NCBI GenBank assembly: GCA_039621445.1
Contig: CP154956.1
Coordinates: 48,803,456-48,867,455 of the forward strand
DNA: 64,000 bases
From: Euglena gracilis
Lineage: Eukaryota > Euglenida > Euglenophyceae > Euglenales
Reading direction: 5' to 3'
Made by a program: the position numbers and the translations under genes. Under the pieces are notes generated by a model. That model was not told the origin of the DNA. It saw nothing but the letters and a program-made list of their open reading frames with translations, and ran no database searches. This document shows positions 1-12,600 of this stretch, piece by piece. Within the stretch, counting starts at the first letter, position 1. Each line of letters begins with the position of its first letter.

Positions 1-64
1 CAATCACTGGGCAAATTGGATATGGCCCTGAAAGGTCTTAAATTTTGGGAGAAAAACCTGAACA

Positions 65-122
65 CGGCAATATGCCCTGTTTTTCGTGTTCACCTTACCA
101 CGAAAAACAGGGCATATTGCCG
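65..122. repeat. perfect 24-bp hairpin
   Basis: Arms 65-88 and 99-122 are exact reverse complements around a 10-nt loop; the arms contain ATATGCCCTGTTTTTCGTG. A third, imperfect copy of the same segment follows at about 129-170 (CACGAAATACAGGGCA). It belongs to the same dispersed family as the ends of the element at 1308-2186, which share CACGAAnnnCAGGGCAGGC. Confidence 0.85.
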
Positions 123-481
123 GGTTAAGAAAATATGCCCTGTTTTCCGTGTTCATGGCCACGAAATACAGGGCAGGCACCGGGCCTCTAAACACGGTTA
201 CAAAAATTTATTTTTGGCAAAAGTGCTTAAAATTGACCTTTTTTTGCGACCAGCCAAAAAAAGTTGCCAAAATGACTCTTTTTGGGTTGCCCGAGGGTCG
301 GGTATTGGAATAGCTCGGGGGGGGGGGACCTAGGTCCCTCCCCCCCCCCGAGTTGTTCCCCCCCCGTAATGTTCCCATTGGGCCGTAAAGGGTCCCGGGA
401 ACGGGAATAGCTCGGGGGGGCGGGGCGGGAGGCATGGTATCCCACTCCCCCCTGGGGTGACCCCCCCGCGCGGGGCCCCGG

Positions 482-812
482 GCGGATAATTGGCTATGAC
501 GATCCTGGAGGTCGTACCGACCTAGGTCGGCCCGACCACTGGAAGTCGGGCCGACTAGCCAATGAACCGCATTACCCCCCCTTTTCAAAATTTTCAAAGG
601 AATTTTGACTATAGGTCGGTATAGGTCGGGCCGACCATGGTCAGCCCGACCTGTTTGTTACCGACCATTATGGTCGGCCCGACCTCCAATGGTCGATAGG
701 CCATAGCCAATGGTCGGCCCGACCTAGGTCGGTCCGACCTAGGTCGGTCCGACCTAGGTCGGTCCGACCATGGTCGGTACGACCTCCGGGATCGTCATAG
801 CCAATTATCCGC
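482..812. mobile_element. MITE-like element with 40-bp terminal inverted repeats
   Basis: Positions 482-521 and 773-812 are reverse complements with one mismatch (start GCGGATAATTGGCTATG). The interior is built from alternating GGTCGG and CCGACC half-sites, so it is one nested series of short palindromes (CCGACCTAGGTCGG and variants at about 520-560, 610-640 and 700-780). There is no coding capacity. I see no clear target-site duplication; the flanks are C/G runs. A non-autonomous DNA element is the simplest reading. Confidence 0.7.
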
Positions 813-1307
813 ACGAGCCCCCCCCCCCCCCCCCCCCCCCCCCCGGGCGGGGGCTCGGCCAGATCCACCCCCCCTCCCCCACCCCCCCCCCCGACTGAAA
901 AAACCCCTGTTACCAATGTTGTTTGTGTGTGTTGTTTTCTTTTTGTCACCCGAAGGGTGGCGAGACGGCAGCACTTTTTTTGAAAGAAGGCATTGAACGT
1001 GACAAAGAAGTGCGGCAATTTTTTGACATCATGACAATTTGACATTTTGACACCATCACAATTTGATTGAAAGCTTTCAAGCTGCCAACGTGTGGCAAGA
1101 CGGTGTTGCCTTTTGTGTTTTGGGATTTCAAACGAGTGCAAAATGCGAAAAAAGAGGTTGCCTCCCAACACCCACCCCCTCCGGGCCATTTTGTATGGAA
1201 CAAAAAAATATATTACCGCCCGAAGGGCGGCTGGACGGTAGTGCAATTCCCAAAAATATTCCTCCCCAAAAAAGCAAAATTTGTCAAAAGAAATGCTTTG
1301 CTCTTTT

Positions 1308-2186
1308 AAAAACGTGTTCAGCCCGCCAAATGCCTGCCCTGAAATTCGTGGTCATGAACACGTTTTCCATCAAGGCATCTGTGGCAATGACACATTTTCC
1401 ATTAGGGCATCTATGGCAATGGCACGTTTTCCATTAGGGCATCTGTGGCAATCACCTGTCATCCGAAATTGTCCGAAAATGGATTTTGCCAAATCGATCG
1501 AACGATCGCGAGCGTATCTCTGGCTGTGAATGTTGTTCGGGTACAAACTTACCCCTCGATCGGAAGCTCTTTTCGTGATGACCACCAAATTCAGCCACGC
1601 CCCTTGGTACTCTTATTTCCTGTCACTGGAAAATCCTAATTTCACAATTTTTGTTCCTCCGTGGACGCCAGAGGTCCTCGATTTGAAGACAAAAATCCTT
1701 TGTGTATGGTTCGCTAAGCATTTTTAACCAAGCAGCACCCAAAACCACCACAAATTTGGACTAAGATTCTGGCCGATCCGACGATCGCGAGCGTATCTCG
1801 GGCTGTGTGCAACGTTAGGGTACCAAGTTACCCTCGATCGAAAGCTCTTTTCAACAGACGGCCAGCGGTGGTCATCAGTTTTTTCCACGTTTCACGGTGC
1901 TCACAAAGTTTGCCGTGCCTTTAGGTATGAGGGTGACACGTTTTCCATTAGGGCATCTGTGGCAATGACACGTTTTTCATTAGGGCATCTGTGGCAATGA
2001 CACGTTTTCCATTAGGGCATCTGTGGCAATGACACGTTTTCCATTAGGGCATCTGTGGTAAGGCACGGTTTCCATTAGGGCACCTTTTTTTCGGTCTAAA
2101 TTTCACATTTCGCGTTTTTGACCCCTGGCATGAATCATGACCACGAATTTCAGGGCAGGCATTTGGCAGGCTCTGAACACGGTTTT
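1308..2186. mobile_element. inverted-repeat element with internal 32-bp tandem arrays
   Basis: The ends 1308-1355 and 2136-2186 are inverted copies; a 32-nt core around CCACGAATTTCAGGGC is exact. Just inside each end is an array of a 32-bp unit (ACGTTTTCCATTAGGGCATC...): about 3 copies at 1356-1452 and about 5 copies at 1935-2085, both in the same orientation. Between them are two related segments with CGATCGCGAGCGTATCTC (1500 and 1783). No coding region is recognised. It could be a composite repeat or a foldback-type element. Confidence 0.6.
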
Positions 2187-2190
2187 AAAC

Positions 2191-2300
2191 AAATTGTGGC
2201 TGAGCCCAGATTTCAGCCTGAAACGTGTTCAGGGGGCCCCCTTCGGGGGCCCACCTGCTGAACACGTTTTCAGGCTGAAATCTGGGCTCAGCCACAAATT
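2191..2300. repeat. 110-bp near-perfect palindrome
   Basis: Arms 2191-2232 and 2258-2300 are reverse complements with 1-nt differences (AATTGTGGCTGAGCCC at the outer end). The centre, GGGGGCCCCCTTCGGGGGCC, is itself a GC-rich hairpin. It abuts the right end of the preceding inverted-repeat element. Confidence 0.85.
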
Positions 2301-2309
2301 GTGTGTAAA

Positions 2310-3609
2310 AATATTGGACTTTAGAAGCCTAGCCAAGATACATGTGTTTCCTGTTTCCACCAAAGGACGGCGAGACGGCGGTGGAGATATTCACAAACAA
2401 CAACCCCAAATTGAAAAAGCGAAGACTCATTTCCCCTCCAACGCATGAGTTTTGGGCTTGTTTGGCCGCCCGAAGGGCAGCGAGACGGTAGCGATGTCCA
2501 ATAGCAAAAACACCTGAAAGTTCAATGAAAAGTTGGGTTCTGAATCTGAAATAATTTTTTCACAACCTGCAAAATTTTTTTCGGAGGGTAACTTTTTTCG
2601 GGGGGGGGGGGGGCGAAAAAATTTTGAGTCAAAAAAATTCTCGGGGGGGCGAAAAAATCTCGGGGGGCCGCCCCCCCCTGCCCCCCCAGTTTCTACACCA
2701 ATGTCCACATGTACACCACGGTGTATTTGGGATTTTTTTTGGAGGATTGCAGCAGGAAATGGCACACCCTAGGTGAACAGAAAGAAAGACCTCACTTAGC
2801 AACAAACATACCTCACAATTTGCATATCTGGAAAGTCATTCAGTCAAAGGGCACTACGTCGGGATTTCAACCTGACATGATGACCAAAGACAATGCAGCC
2901 ACACCCTTGCAGCAAAGGGAAAGCTGTGCTGTCCAACCTTACATTATGCACACTGTTTCAAGAGCCCAAATTATTTTCACTCCAGATGCCGACAATTCTT
3001 GGCCGGATACTGTGGGGAGTTCATGGGCTCTTGGGTGTTTGTGTCGGATGTAAATATGCCTGTCAGAATGAGGTATCGCAAAGTGGAGTTCTCCAGTGTT
3101 TAGATCACATGTACACCAGATGTACACGTGGACGTCCACGTGTACACCACACTGTTCACGTGGACTGAACACGGTTTTCACGGCCGGTGTACATTGTGGA
3201 CTGAACACGGTTTCAAGGAAACCCCTGGGCCGATGGTCCTCGTCAAACATGCTGAACCTCCTGGAGTGTGTGCAACTTGGCGCTTTTGGCACCCTAAAAA
3301 TTATGCAGACCTCGGCCCGCCCCATTACCTGGATTGCTTTGCTCCAAGGGTAAGGGTGTACAGAGAAAAAACCCTAGGTATTTTTTTAAATTATTTTCCC
3401 CCATATTCTAAAACTTTGCTGCATTCAAGGTTTTGCTGGAAAGGTCCCACAGTGTTTTTAATTGTTCTCACCAATTTTTTTTGTTGAAGTTCATTTCTCA
3501 AGGCACACTGCATCAAAATTGGGGACCTTTTGAACCCGAATATATCCATTTTGCTTGTCTGAAACTGAATCATCACTTCTCTCAATATTGTTTATGGGGT
3601 GGATACAAT
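2310..3609. other. region upstream of TRAPPC13, no gene recognised
   Basis: It contains G/C homopolymer blocks at 2600-2690 and a segment at 3100-3215 with repeated CACGTGGACTGAACACGG motifs, the same family as 18456-18712. Short open frames exist but none resembles a known protein. Any 5' untranslated sequence or promoter of the downstream gene should lie here; I cannot point to a specific element. Confidence 0.5.
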
Positions 3610-3623
3610 TTCTTTGCAGCAAC
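3607..3623 (+). promoter_or_regulatory. splice acceptor 4 nt before the TRAPPC13 start codon
   Basis: CAATTTCTTTGCAG ends at 3619 and is followed by CAAC and then ATG at 3624. A pyrimidine-rich tract plus AG this close to the start codon is typical of a spliced-leader acceptor in Euglenozoa. An intron in the 5' UTR would look the same from genomic sequence alone. Confidence 0.5.
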
Positions 3624-6600
3624 ATGGCTTCTTACAAGGTTCCAACAACAGCTGGATCAGTGATGAGGACAGATTATTCTTTGGGTTTGAAAGTGATGCG
3701 ACTCAAAAGCCCTGAAGTATTCATTCCCACCGACCCTGGCGTTGAGCCTGATGATTGCTTGTTCGGTTTGAACTTTTTTTTTTCACTGGATGGGCTATTT
3801 CAACAATGTTCTGGCAGGTTTGGATTTTGGATTGTCCAAATCAAGGGCTTTGCTGGTGCCGAAGGATTTTGGACAAATTTATGTTGGAGAGACATTTCGG
3901 TCATATATCAGTGTCCACAACCACGCTTCAACCGTTGTTCGCGTATGCAACCTGCACATCTGGGTTCTGGATTGTTTATTTCCCCTGCCCCTGTGACCCT
4001 GTGATTGAGGAATTTTTAAAATGAAGGGAAAAGGTTGGTAACCCGGTTTGTATGCCTGGCAGCCTTGTGGTCATCTCTTCCGTTGACATCGACATCATCC
4101 AGCATTTTGTAATACAGAGTTTCTGCCTTTGTGAAAGAATAGCTCCGCACCGAAAAAATCATGAATGGCAACGTAGAGCATTTTCTTCATCGGACAGAGC
4201 AATGTTCTTCTGTTAATTCCTGGTCTTCTTCCATTTCCTCTTCATCTTCTTTAGAGAAAAGGAATAAAATTGGAGACTCGCGAATTAGATTGGGAGTCTC
4301 TGGAACACCGTTGAAGAAGTGTTTAAAACATGTTTTAAGCGAAGTTCCTGAATTGAACTGCAGGAACCTCAAAAAAAATCCAACGCTGTCTTTATCCAGC
4401 CCTAGCACAGGACCCCGCACCCTTGTTGGACCCCCCTCGGCATGGCATGGGACACTCCTGAGAATTCCTCGTCAGCCGTGCCAACCTGCCACTGGACTGC
4501 CATCCATCAGGCACATAAAAAAATTCTTTGTCTGGCAAAAAAACACATTCTTGATGCCAATTGCCTCCCGATTTTGGTGCCATCGCTAAAAAAAAGAAAC
4601 ACTGGTTTTCTCGCTCCTGAACGTGCATATGGCATAAAGTGGCTTGAATGAGATATTGCGGGGGTGTATGGGGGGTGACAGAGTGCGTCGCTGGAGGATT
4701 CAGGTTTGAGGAATATCATTCATTGCAATGTCACATGTCTAACATCATGCACTAGATCTTCGAAATTGGGATTGAAGAAGTCAAAGAAAATTTGGCACAC
4801 AAAAGCACGTTGGGCTGTACCTTGCCATAGAAGGATGATGGTTTTTTTCCCCTTTAGTTCTGCCCCTCCCCCGAAGGTTGAAAGCTGAGTAAGTCAAAAA
4901 GTGTTTACCAAAAAGTTTGCACAGAAAAGGGATTAGCATGCAAAATATTTTGTGCCCATTCTGGCTTGAATGTGGGAGTTGGGGAGGGTATGTGTGGGGT
5001 GACAGTGTGGGGGGGTGTGGGGTGGGAGGCACTGTACGGTATTGGGGAGTATTGTGTGGTCACCACCATGGATTCATATTACACCTGTGTGCCCCCTCCC
5101 CCGGGGGTTTCGAGAGTAGGTGGGTGGGTTTGCCCCCCCCCCCCCGAAGGGAGGTACGCCAAGGGTCGGATTTTTGCCCGGCCAAAGGCCAGGCTGGAAG
5201 ATTGTTGAAAGGATTTTCGGCCGATTTTTGTCTGGATTTTGGGTGGGTGGGTTGGTGTTTGTTGTGGGTGGGTGGGTTTTTGAAAAAGGTGGGTGGGTGA
5301 ATTTGGGCCTGAGGAAAAGGGTTAACCCCTAACCCAAACCCCAACCAAGTGAATCTATGGTCACCACTTTCCGCCATCTCTCAGAAAATGGACCACGGGT
5401 ATGACGTGTTCCACGGCTGAAACTGGAGGTGGGCAACGAGGGGGGGTTGCTTTGCACGTGCCAAGTTTTGCAGCCATGATTGTTTCCGAAGCATGTGTTG
5501 AGCACAGTTTTTTCTCACCACAGCCTCTGACGTGGCAACTTGTGCTGTGCACTCATCCACCTTGCTTGGGCGATTTTTAGGTGGGAAATTCCTTCCCAAA
5601 ATAAGACCAGGTTTGTTTTGGGTCTGTTGCTGGAAACTTCAGGAGGAGTCTTTTTTGGCAAGTCTCTGGATTCTTTTTCTTGACTAACCCAGACCCCCAA
5701 AATTATCCTTTTCACTGCTCCCAAAAACACCAAATTTTTTCCTTCGGCGCTTCGTGCTTTGCTTTAATTGGTCTCACTCAATTTCACATGGCCTTTGAAC
5801 CAAAGTTCAGCAATCTCATCATTTTTGTGCTTACTTGGGTTTTCAGCAACTTCAAGGGTAAAATTTCACCGCCCCTCAGCGCTTTGCGCCATCAAGGGGC
5901 ACGGGGGGGGGGGGGGGGGGGCTTATTTTAGACGTTTGCGCCATCGGCACGGGGGGCGGTCTTATTTTGGGGTTTATTTTATTTTGGTGGGTCAGGTCAA
6001 ACTTCACACCGAGGAGGCTATGCCAGGTGGTGTCCGGTTCCATGTAGCCCCAGCCGGAGACGTCTGTTGTCTCTGGGGGCACGCTGGGGCTGGGTTTTTC
6101 ATGGCTGAAAAGGCACCGGGGGGGGGGGTTGCAGCGAAGTTGGGAGTTGCTCCGATCCCCGCTGGGGGTGACGTCCCCATGTCCTCCTTCTTAAGCAGTT
6201 TTTGTGTACCAGTGTTTAAAACGACATCACGGGCATTTACTTGGCGTGTCACAAAGTCGCCGTGGGACACAAAACTTTTTGTGATGCATGTGTGAAACAC
6301 AAAAGCTTTTTTTGGAATTTTCCGAAAGACACAAAGAATATTTTCGAAGTTTTGAGTTATGTGCAAATTGGTGTGAATCACGATTTTCTGGCATTTTTGT
6401 GTCTAAATCGGAATTGAGTGGGGAACAAACAAGGGCATATTCATCTTGCATGCCATGGACATCAAAGGTCCTGGAATATTCCCCAGAAGGGCCTGCCAGG
6501 CACACACATGCTTTCGGGCTATGCTCACTCGCAGGAGGGAGGCAGTGGAGAGTGGTCCACCAACAGGTCGGGGTCAATTTGTTCTGGAAGGGTGACATGT

Positions 6601-9600
6601 GTTGTTTTTTCCAACAAAAGGCCCAAATTGAAGGGAATTATTTTTTATTTTTTTCATTTTTATTACGTATTTTTTGTGTATTTTCTCATCTGTTGCCATC
6701 GTCTTCAGCGAGTCATTATAAAAGTTGAGATGCGAACGAAACAACAGTATTTTGTGTTACTGGAAACGAGTGCTGAACCTCGAGCAATATTCCCCCTAGA
6801 CCAACCAGGTCTTGCATCATTTTGTTTGATTTGCCGCAGTTTGTTTTGTTCGTGTTTGAGGGTAATCTTTTGAATATTTTCAAATTTTCAGTGGTTTATT
6901 CGCAAAAAGGTGAGTTCCAAGGGCAACAGTTGTTATTCAGCCTGCATTTTGTAAAAAAAATGTGATGGAAGATTTTCGGCAGAGAGAAATGGTGTAGTAT
7001 AGTATAGTGTAGCACTCTATGGGGGGGTAGTATGGTTTGATATGTACAGCATAGATTTGCATCGTTCAGTATTGTGCAGAACAGCACAGTGTAGTCCAGT
7101 ATAGCACAATACATCGCATTTTATTATATTGCTAGATTTTTTTTTTATATTTATATTCTACTCTACTAGACTATGTTACACTAAAATATACATACTATAT
7201 TATAGTATATTATACTACACTATTCTATACCGTACTGTTCTTATACTATATTGTACTGTACCCCGTACACTACTATATTATATTAAAGTATAATATACTA
7301 TACTATATTACATACACTATATTATACGGACACGACACGACACGACATTATACCATGACTATACCATACTATCTTATATTATACTAATCGTATAGTATAG
7401 TATGAGTATAGAGTATAGAGGAGAGGAGTATAGAGTCCGTAGAGTAGAGTATCGTAGTCTAGATGTCTGAGGAGTATAGGAGAGGTATAGTATAGAGTAT
7501 AGGTATGAGAGAGGGAGAGGAGGAGTAGGACGGAGAGGAGAGGAGGGAGAGGAGAGGAGAGGAGAGGAGAGGAGAGGAGAGTAGGAGAGAGAGAGGAGAG
7601 GAGAGCAGAGGGAGAGGAGAGGAGAGGGAGAGGAGAGGAGAGGAGAGGAGAGGAGAGGAGAGGAGAGGAGAGGAGAGGAGAGAGAAGAGGAGACGGAGAG
7701 GAGACGAAGGACGAGGTAGAGGGGGGAGAGAGACGAGGAGGGAGAGAGAGGGGAGAAGGAGAAGAGAAGAGACGAGGGGGAGACGACAGGGGAGAGGAAA
7801 GGAGAGAGACGAGCACGAGTATAGACGAGACGAGACGAGACGAGACGAGACGAGACGAGAGACGAGACGAGACGAGACGAGACGAGACGACCAGACGAGA
7901 CGAGACGAGACGAGACGAGACGAGACGAGACGAGACGAGACGAGACGAGAGACGAGACGAGAGGACGAGACGAGCGAGACGAGACGAGACGAGACGAGAC
8001 GAGACTAGACGAGACGAGACGAAGACGAGACGAGAGCGAGACTAGGACGACGGAGACGAGACGAGACGAGACGAGACGAGACGAGACGAGACGAACGAGA
8101 CGAGACGAGGCGAGACGAGACGAGACGACACGAGCGAGACGAGACCAGACGAGACGAGACTGAGACGAGACACGAGGACGAGACGTAGAGACGAGACGAG
8201 ACGAGACGAGACGAGACGAGACGAGACGAGGACGAGACGAGACGAACGAGACGAGACGAGGAGACGCGAGACGAGACGAGACGAGAGAGACGAGACGAGA
8301 CGAGACGAGAAGAGGAGACGAGACGAGACGAGACGAGACGAGACGAGACGAGACGAGACTAGACTAGACGAGACGAGACTATAGACGAGACGAGACGAGA
8401 CGAGACGAGACGAGACGAGACGAGACGAGACGAGACGAGACGAGACGAGACGAGACGAGACGAGACGAGACGAGAAGAGGAGACGAGGACGAGACGAGAC
8501 GAGACGAGACGAGACGAGACGAGACGAGACGAGACGAGAGACGAGACGAGACGAGACGAGACTAGACGAGACGAGACGAGACGAGACGAGAACGAGACGA
8601 GACGAGAAGGACCAGACGTACGACGAGACGAGACGAGACGAGACGACGAGAGACGGGACGAGACGAGACGAAGATACGAGACGAGAACGGAGACGAGACG
8701 AGACGAGACGAGACGAGACGAGACGAGACGATACGAGACGAGACGAGACGAGACGAGACGAGACGAGACGAGACGAGACGAGACGAGACGAGACGAGACG
8801 AGACGAGACGAGACGAGAGAGACGAGACGAGACGAGACGAGAGACGAGACGAGACGAGACGATGACGAGACGAGAGACTGGACTGAGGTACGAGACGAGG
8901 AGAGACGAGACGAGACGAGGACGAGGACGGAGACGAGACGAGACGAGACGAGACGAGACGAGACGAGACGAGACGAGACGAGACGAGACGAGACGAGACG
9001 AGGAGACGAGACGAGACGAGACGAGACGAGACGAGACGAGACGAGACGAGAAGACGAGACGAGACGAGACGGGGACGAGACGAGACTGAGACGAGACGAG
9101 ACGGACGAGACGAGACGAGAAGAGACGAGACGAGAAGAGACGAGACGAGACGAGACACGAGACGAGACGAGACGAGACGAGAGACGAGACGAGACGAGAC
9201 GAGGACGAGACGAGACAGGACGAGACGAGACGAGACATAGAACGAGACGGAGACGAGACGAGACTATACCGGACTTACGAGAACGAGACGATAGGACCAG
9301 ACTATACTAAGACGATATACTACTACTAACTACATTATATACTACGACGATTCTTACACTACACAACACTACACTATATATTATATTATTATTTTATTTT
9401 ACAATGTGCCAAATAAATTTTCCAGACCCAAGTGCCAAGTAAATTTTCAGACCCTAAAAATATCGGAAAAATAATGGCACCTCACACCCCACAGTACCAT
9501 CCAGAATCGCCTCCCAGAGTTGAGAGCACTGGTGGAGGGGTGCTTTGACAGGTGATTATGGCTTCTTAGTGCCCGATGGCACCACCGAAGACCTTTTGGA

Positions 9601-12600
9601 CACATCATTTTGGAAAAGGACGGCTTTTGCAAGCCGCATTCACTGCAATCCAGCTAGAATCAGGCTTGCTCTGTGCACAATTGCCTGTCCGAGCCCTAGG
9701 ATTGCAGAATCAAGTACAACGGCAAAAGGCCAGGGTTCCCTGGAGCAGGAGCCAACAGGATATCGCAGATGTACACCTAGGATGTGTTTGGCAACCTTCC
9801 CACACCACATCCTGATTACATTTTTTCCGCCTGACTGAATTTTGGCAAACGTAATTTCGATGTGGCATTTATCATTACAAGTTTAAGAATATAACCAGGT
9901 TTTCTACCAAAACAAATTTTTTGAAATTGTGAAGCATTTTGCAATGAGATTTGGGTATTGAATCGTCACATAACCATACCCAAGATTTTCGACTGTTTCC
10001 AGCCATTTTTGGGCAGTTTTCAGCCAGATTAGAGAACATAATATCGCAAAATGCAAATGCAGTGTGCCATGTATTGTCATGCCATGCCATGCAATACGAT
10101 GGAATTTAATGCAATGTGATGGTGTGGTGTGTGCTATTTCACACAAAATGGGGTGGGGTGAAGTTCTAATGTGTTTCATATTCACTCAATAGTCACCCAT
10201 CAGGGAAATTGTTGTTGATTGTGTCCCATCCAGGATCACATTGTGGAGCATCCCCTCACAGAAGCTGGAGGCCACACATTGATCTGTACGGTGTCATATT
10301 ATGATGATATGGTGCAAGAGGAGAAGTCGTTCAGAAAGGTTTTCAAATTCCAAGTCAACCAGCCATTGTCCATCAAGAGTGTGAAGATCTATACCGTCAA
10401 GGTACTTCTCAGTTATGCAGTTCTGATTTTCCAGTTCTTTTTTCTCTCCCAGGATCATGTATTTGTCGCCCTTGAGTTGCAGAATTTGATGCCAAATCCG
10501 CTGTTTTTGGATTCAGTGGCTCTGGAGCCAAATCCGGCTTTCACTTTGTTGGACCATTCCATTCATTCTGACGACGCAGCCAGCGAAATGCCAATGTCTA
10601 TCGAAGAGGTCCGCCGGTTTCTATTTGAGTTGATTCCACGCGTCCCAACAGGTATATTGCACATTTAACTCTTTGTGTTATTCAATTTTGCTTATTTATT
10701 GGAAAACACATTTTTTCAATGGTGATAGGAAGCACTCGCTCTCATTTGTGGAATTTCTGCTTTTAACATTTAATGTTGATAAGAGACATTTTACCCAATT
10801 TATGCCAGAAGGTGGACGAAATAAAGTCAAGTTGTGTCTACAATGCACAGACATCAGTGGGCATAGCGGTTTTGGCCATTTTCAGGAGGATTGGTAAGGG
10901 ATCCCAGAATGCACCCTTTTTTTCCAGATTTTGGTTGGGAACCTCAGCCCACAAGGCCCAGAGATGCGCTATATTGCATGTATTCGGGCCTTGGTTATTT
11001 TTTCCCCCGGAGCAGGCAAGGACAGCCACCAGATCCCACTGGATCCCACTGGGTGTTTTTTTGACCATTTGACTAGTGGGTTCCCACCGGATCCAACCGG
11101 ATCCCAGCGGATCCCACCGGATCCCACTGGATATTTTTTAGCACATATTTAGCGCAGATTTTTCTTCTGGATTTATGGCCCCAAATCTCCCCCCATGTCC
11201 CCCCGCGTCCCGGTTCGGTCTTGGCCGGGCACATTTTTTGGTCGGTCAAATAAAAAAAAATACAATTTTGGGTGACGTCAATGAGGCTATGAGGCCAGTT
11301 GAGTCACAGTTCCCCCCCCCACGTCCCCCCCCTGCACCCCCCTCCCAAACCACCCCCAAAGTCTCATGCTACAAAGAGGGATGTACAACTAAACAGAGCC
11401 AGAAGGTGACTCACGTGGACACAAAAAAAAGAGGTCATGCATGACCCCGGGGGGGCCATGCATGTGGTTATGCTTTGCACCCACTGCATAATGGAAAAAG
11501 AACATCCGGTCCAAACCGCCTTGTTGGATGTTTCCCCCCCCTTTTTTCCTGCCCCCCCCCCCCCCTTCCAGGTTCAAAACTGCCAGAGACAGAATTATTT
11601 GTTTTGATGATGGGTGCTCTTTGCACCCGCATCTGAAGCAAAATCATTTGATTGTGTTTCAAAAAAAAGTGAACAAAATCCTAGGGTGAGGTAATTTTAT
11701 CCTGACCCAACTACCAACCAATAAAGAGGCGAAATTGTCATTGAACTGGATTCTTTTCTGCATCAATTATTTGTTTCTCGTGACGAACACAGAACACATG
11801 CTGCATCTGAAGTTGTTCAATCATTGCACCTGCTGCAGCAGCAAAATATGTCCCTAACAAAACTCTGGAACAACACAAAAAATTACCAGATAAATCATTT
11901 ATTGTCGATAATGTGGCTCTAGGGGACACTATTAACATTTTGGGCCAACATTTGGGGGATCTTGGGAACACTATCAAACACTTTGGGGATATTTGTGGAA
12001 TTGTTGTAAAAAATTGCTTTTGCAATCTTTGGAATTATTTTTTTAGCCATTTTTGTGTTGGTTTTTTTCTGGCATGGTTCTGAAGGAGGGAAACTGGTTG
12101 ATCAAGCAAATTCATTGCGATCAGTCATCAACAAAACAGCAAAGCGGAAGTGTATGCATTACTCTATATCACAGTGTGCCAAGATTATCTTGATTCATTT
12201 TTTTTTACAATGCTAATGCTGTACAATGAAGGCCACCCTTTGTTCCCTCTCCAGGAAAAATGAATTCCCTGGGCCGTGTGGAAATATATTGGAAAACCAC
12301 CCTCGGAGGCTCTGGCCATTTGCAGACGACCCCCATTGAACAGCATCGCGTTGGGGAAAAGCAGGTATTCCTCCTTACAAGCCAATTTTGTTTTATGCTA
12401 CATTGAGTTTCTGTCTTTGATCATTTGCATTTGTGATTTTAAAATTACTGAAGAAAGGACATCCATAAAAACAAGAAAATGTAAAAGAGGTTTGTTTCGC
12501 AGATTTGGTCTTTTCTGATGGCCTGGGCCGGCCCAAAACGTCTTCCAACAAGGGATGGAATTGGAGGCAGGTTAAAATGTGGGGGGTGCAATTTCTGCAA

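Noticed and set aside
5318-5346. Telomere-like CCTAACCC words (also 17050-17130)
   Set aside because: Only a few irregular copies, not a tandem telomeric array.
8042-9238. 398-codon Ser/Arg-rich open frame on the minus strand
   Set aside because: It lies wholly in the GACGA pentanucleotide satellite; a 5-nt period without stops keeps every frame open.
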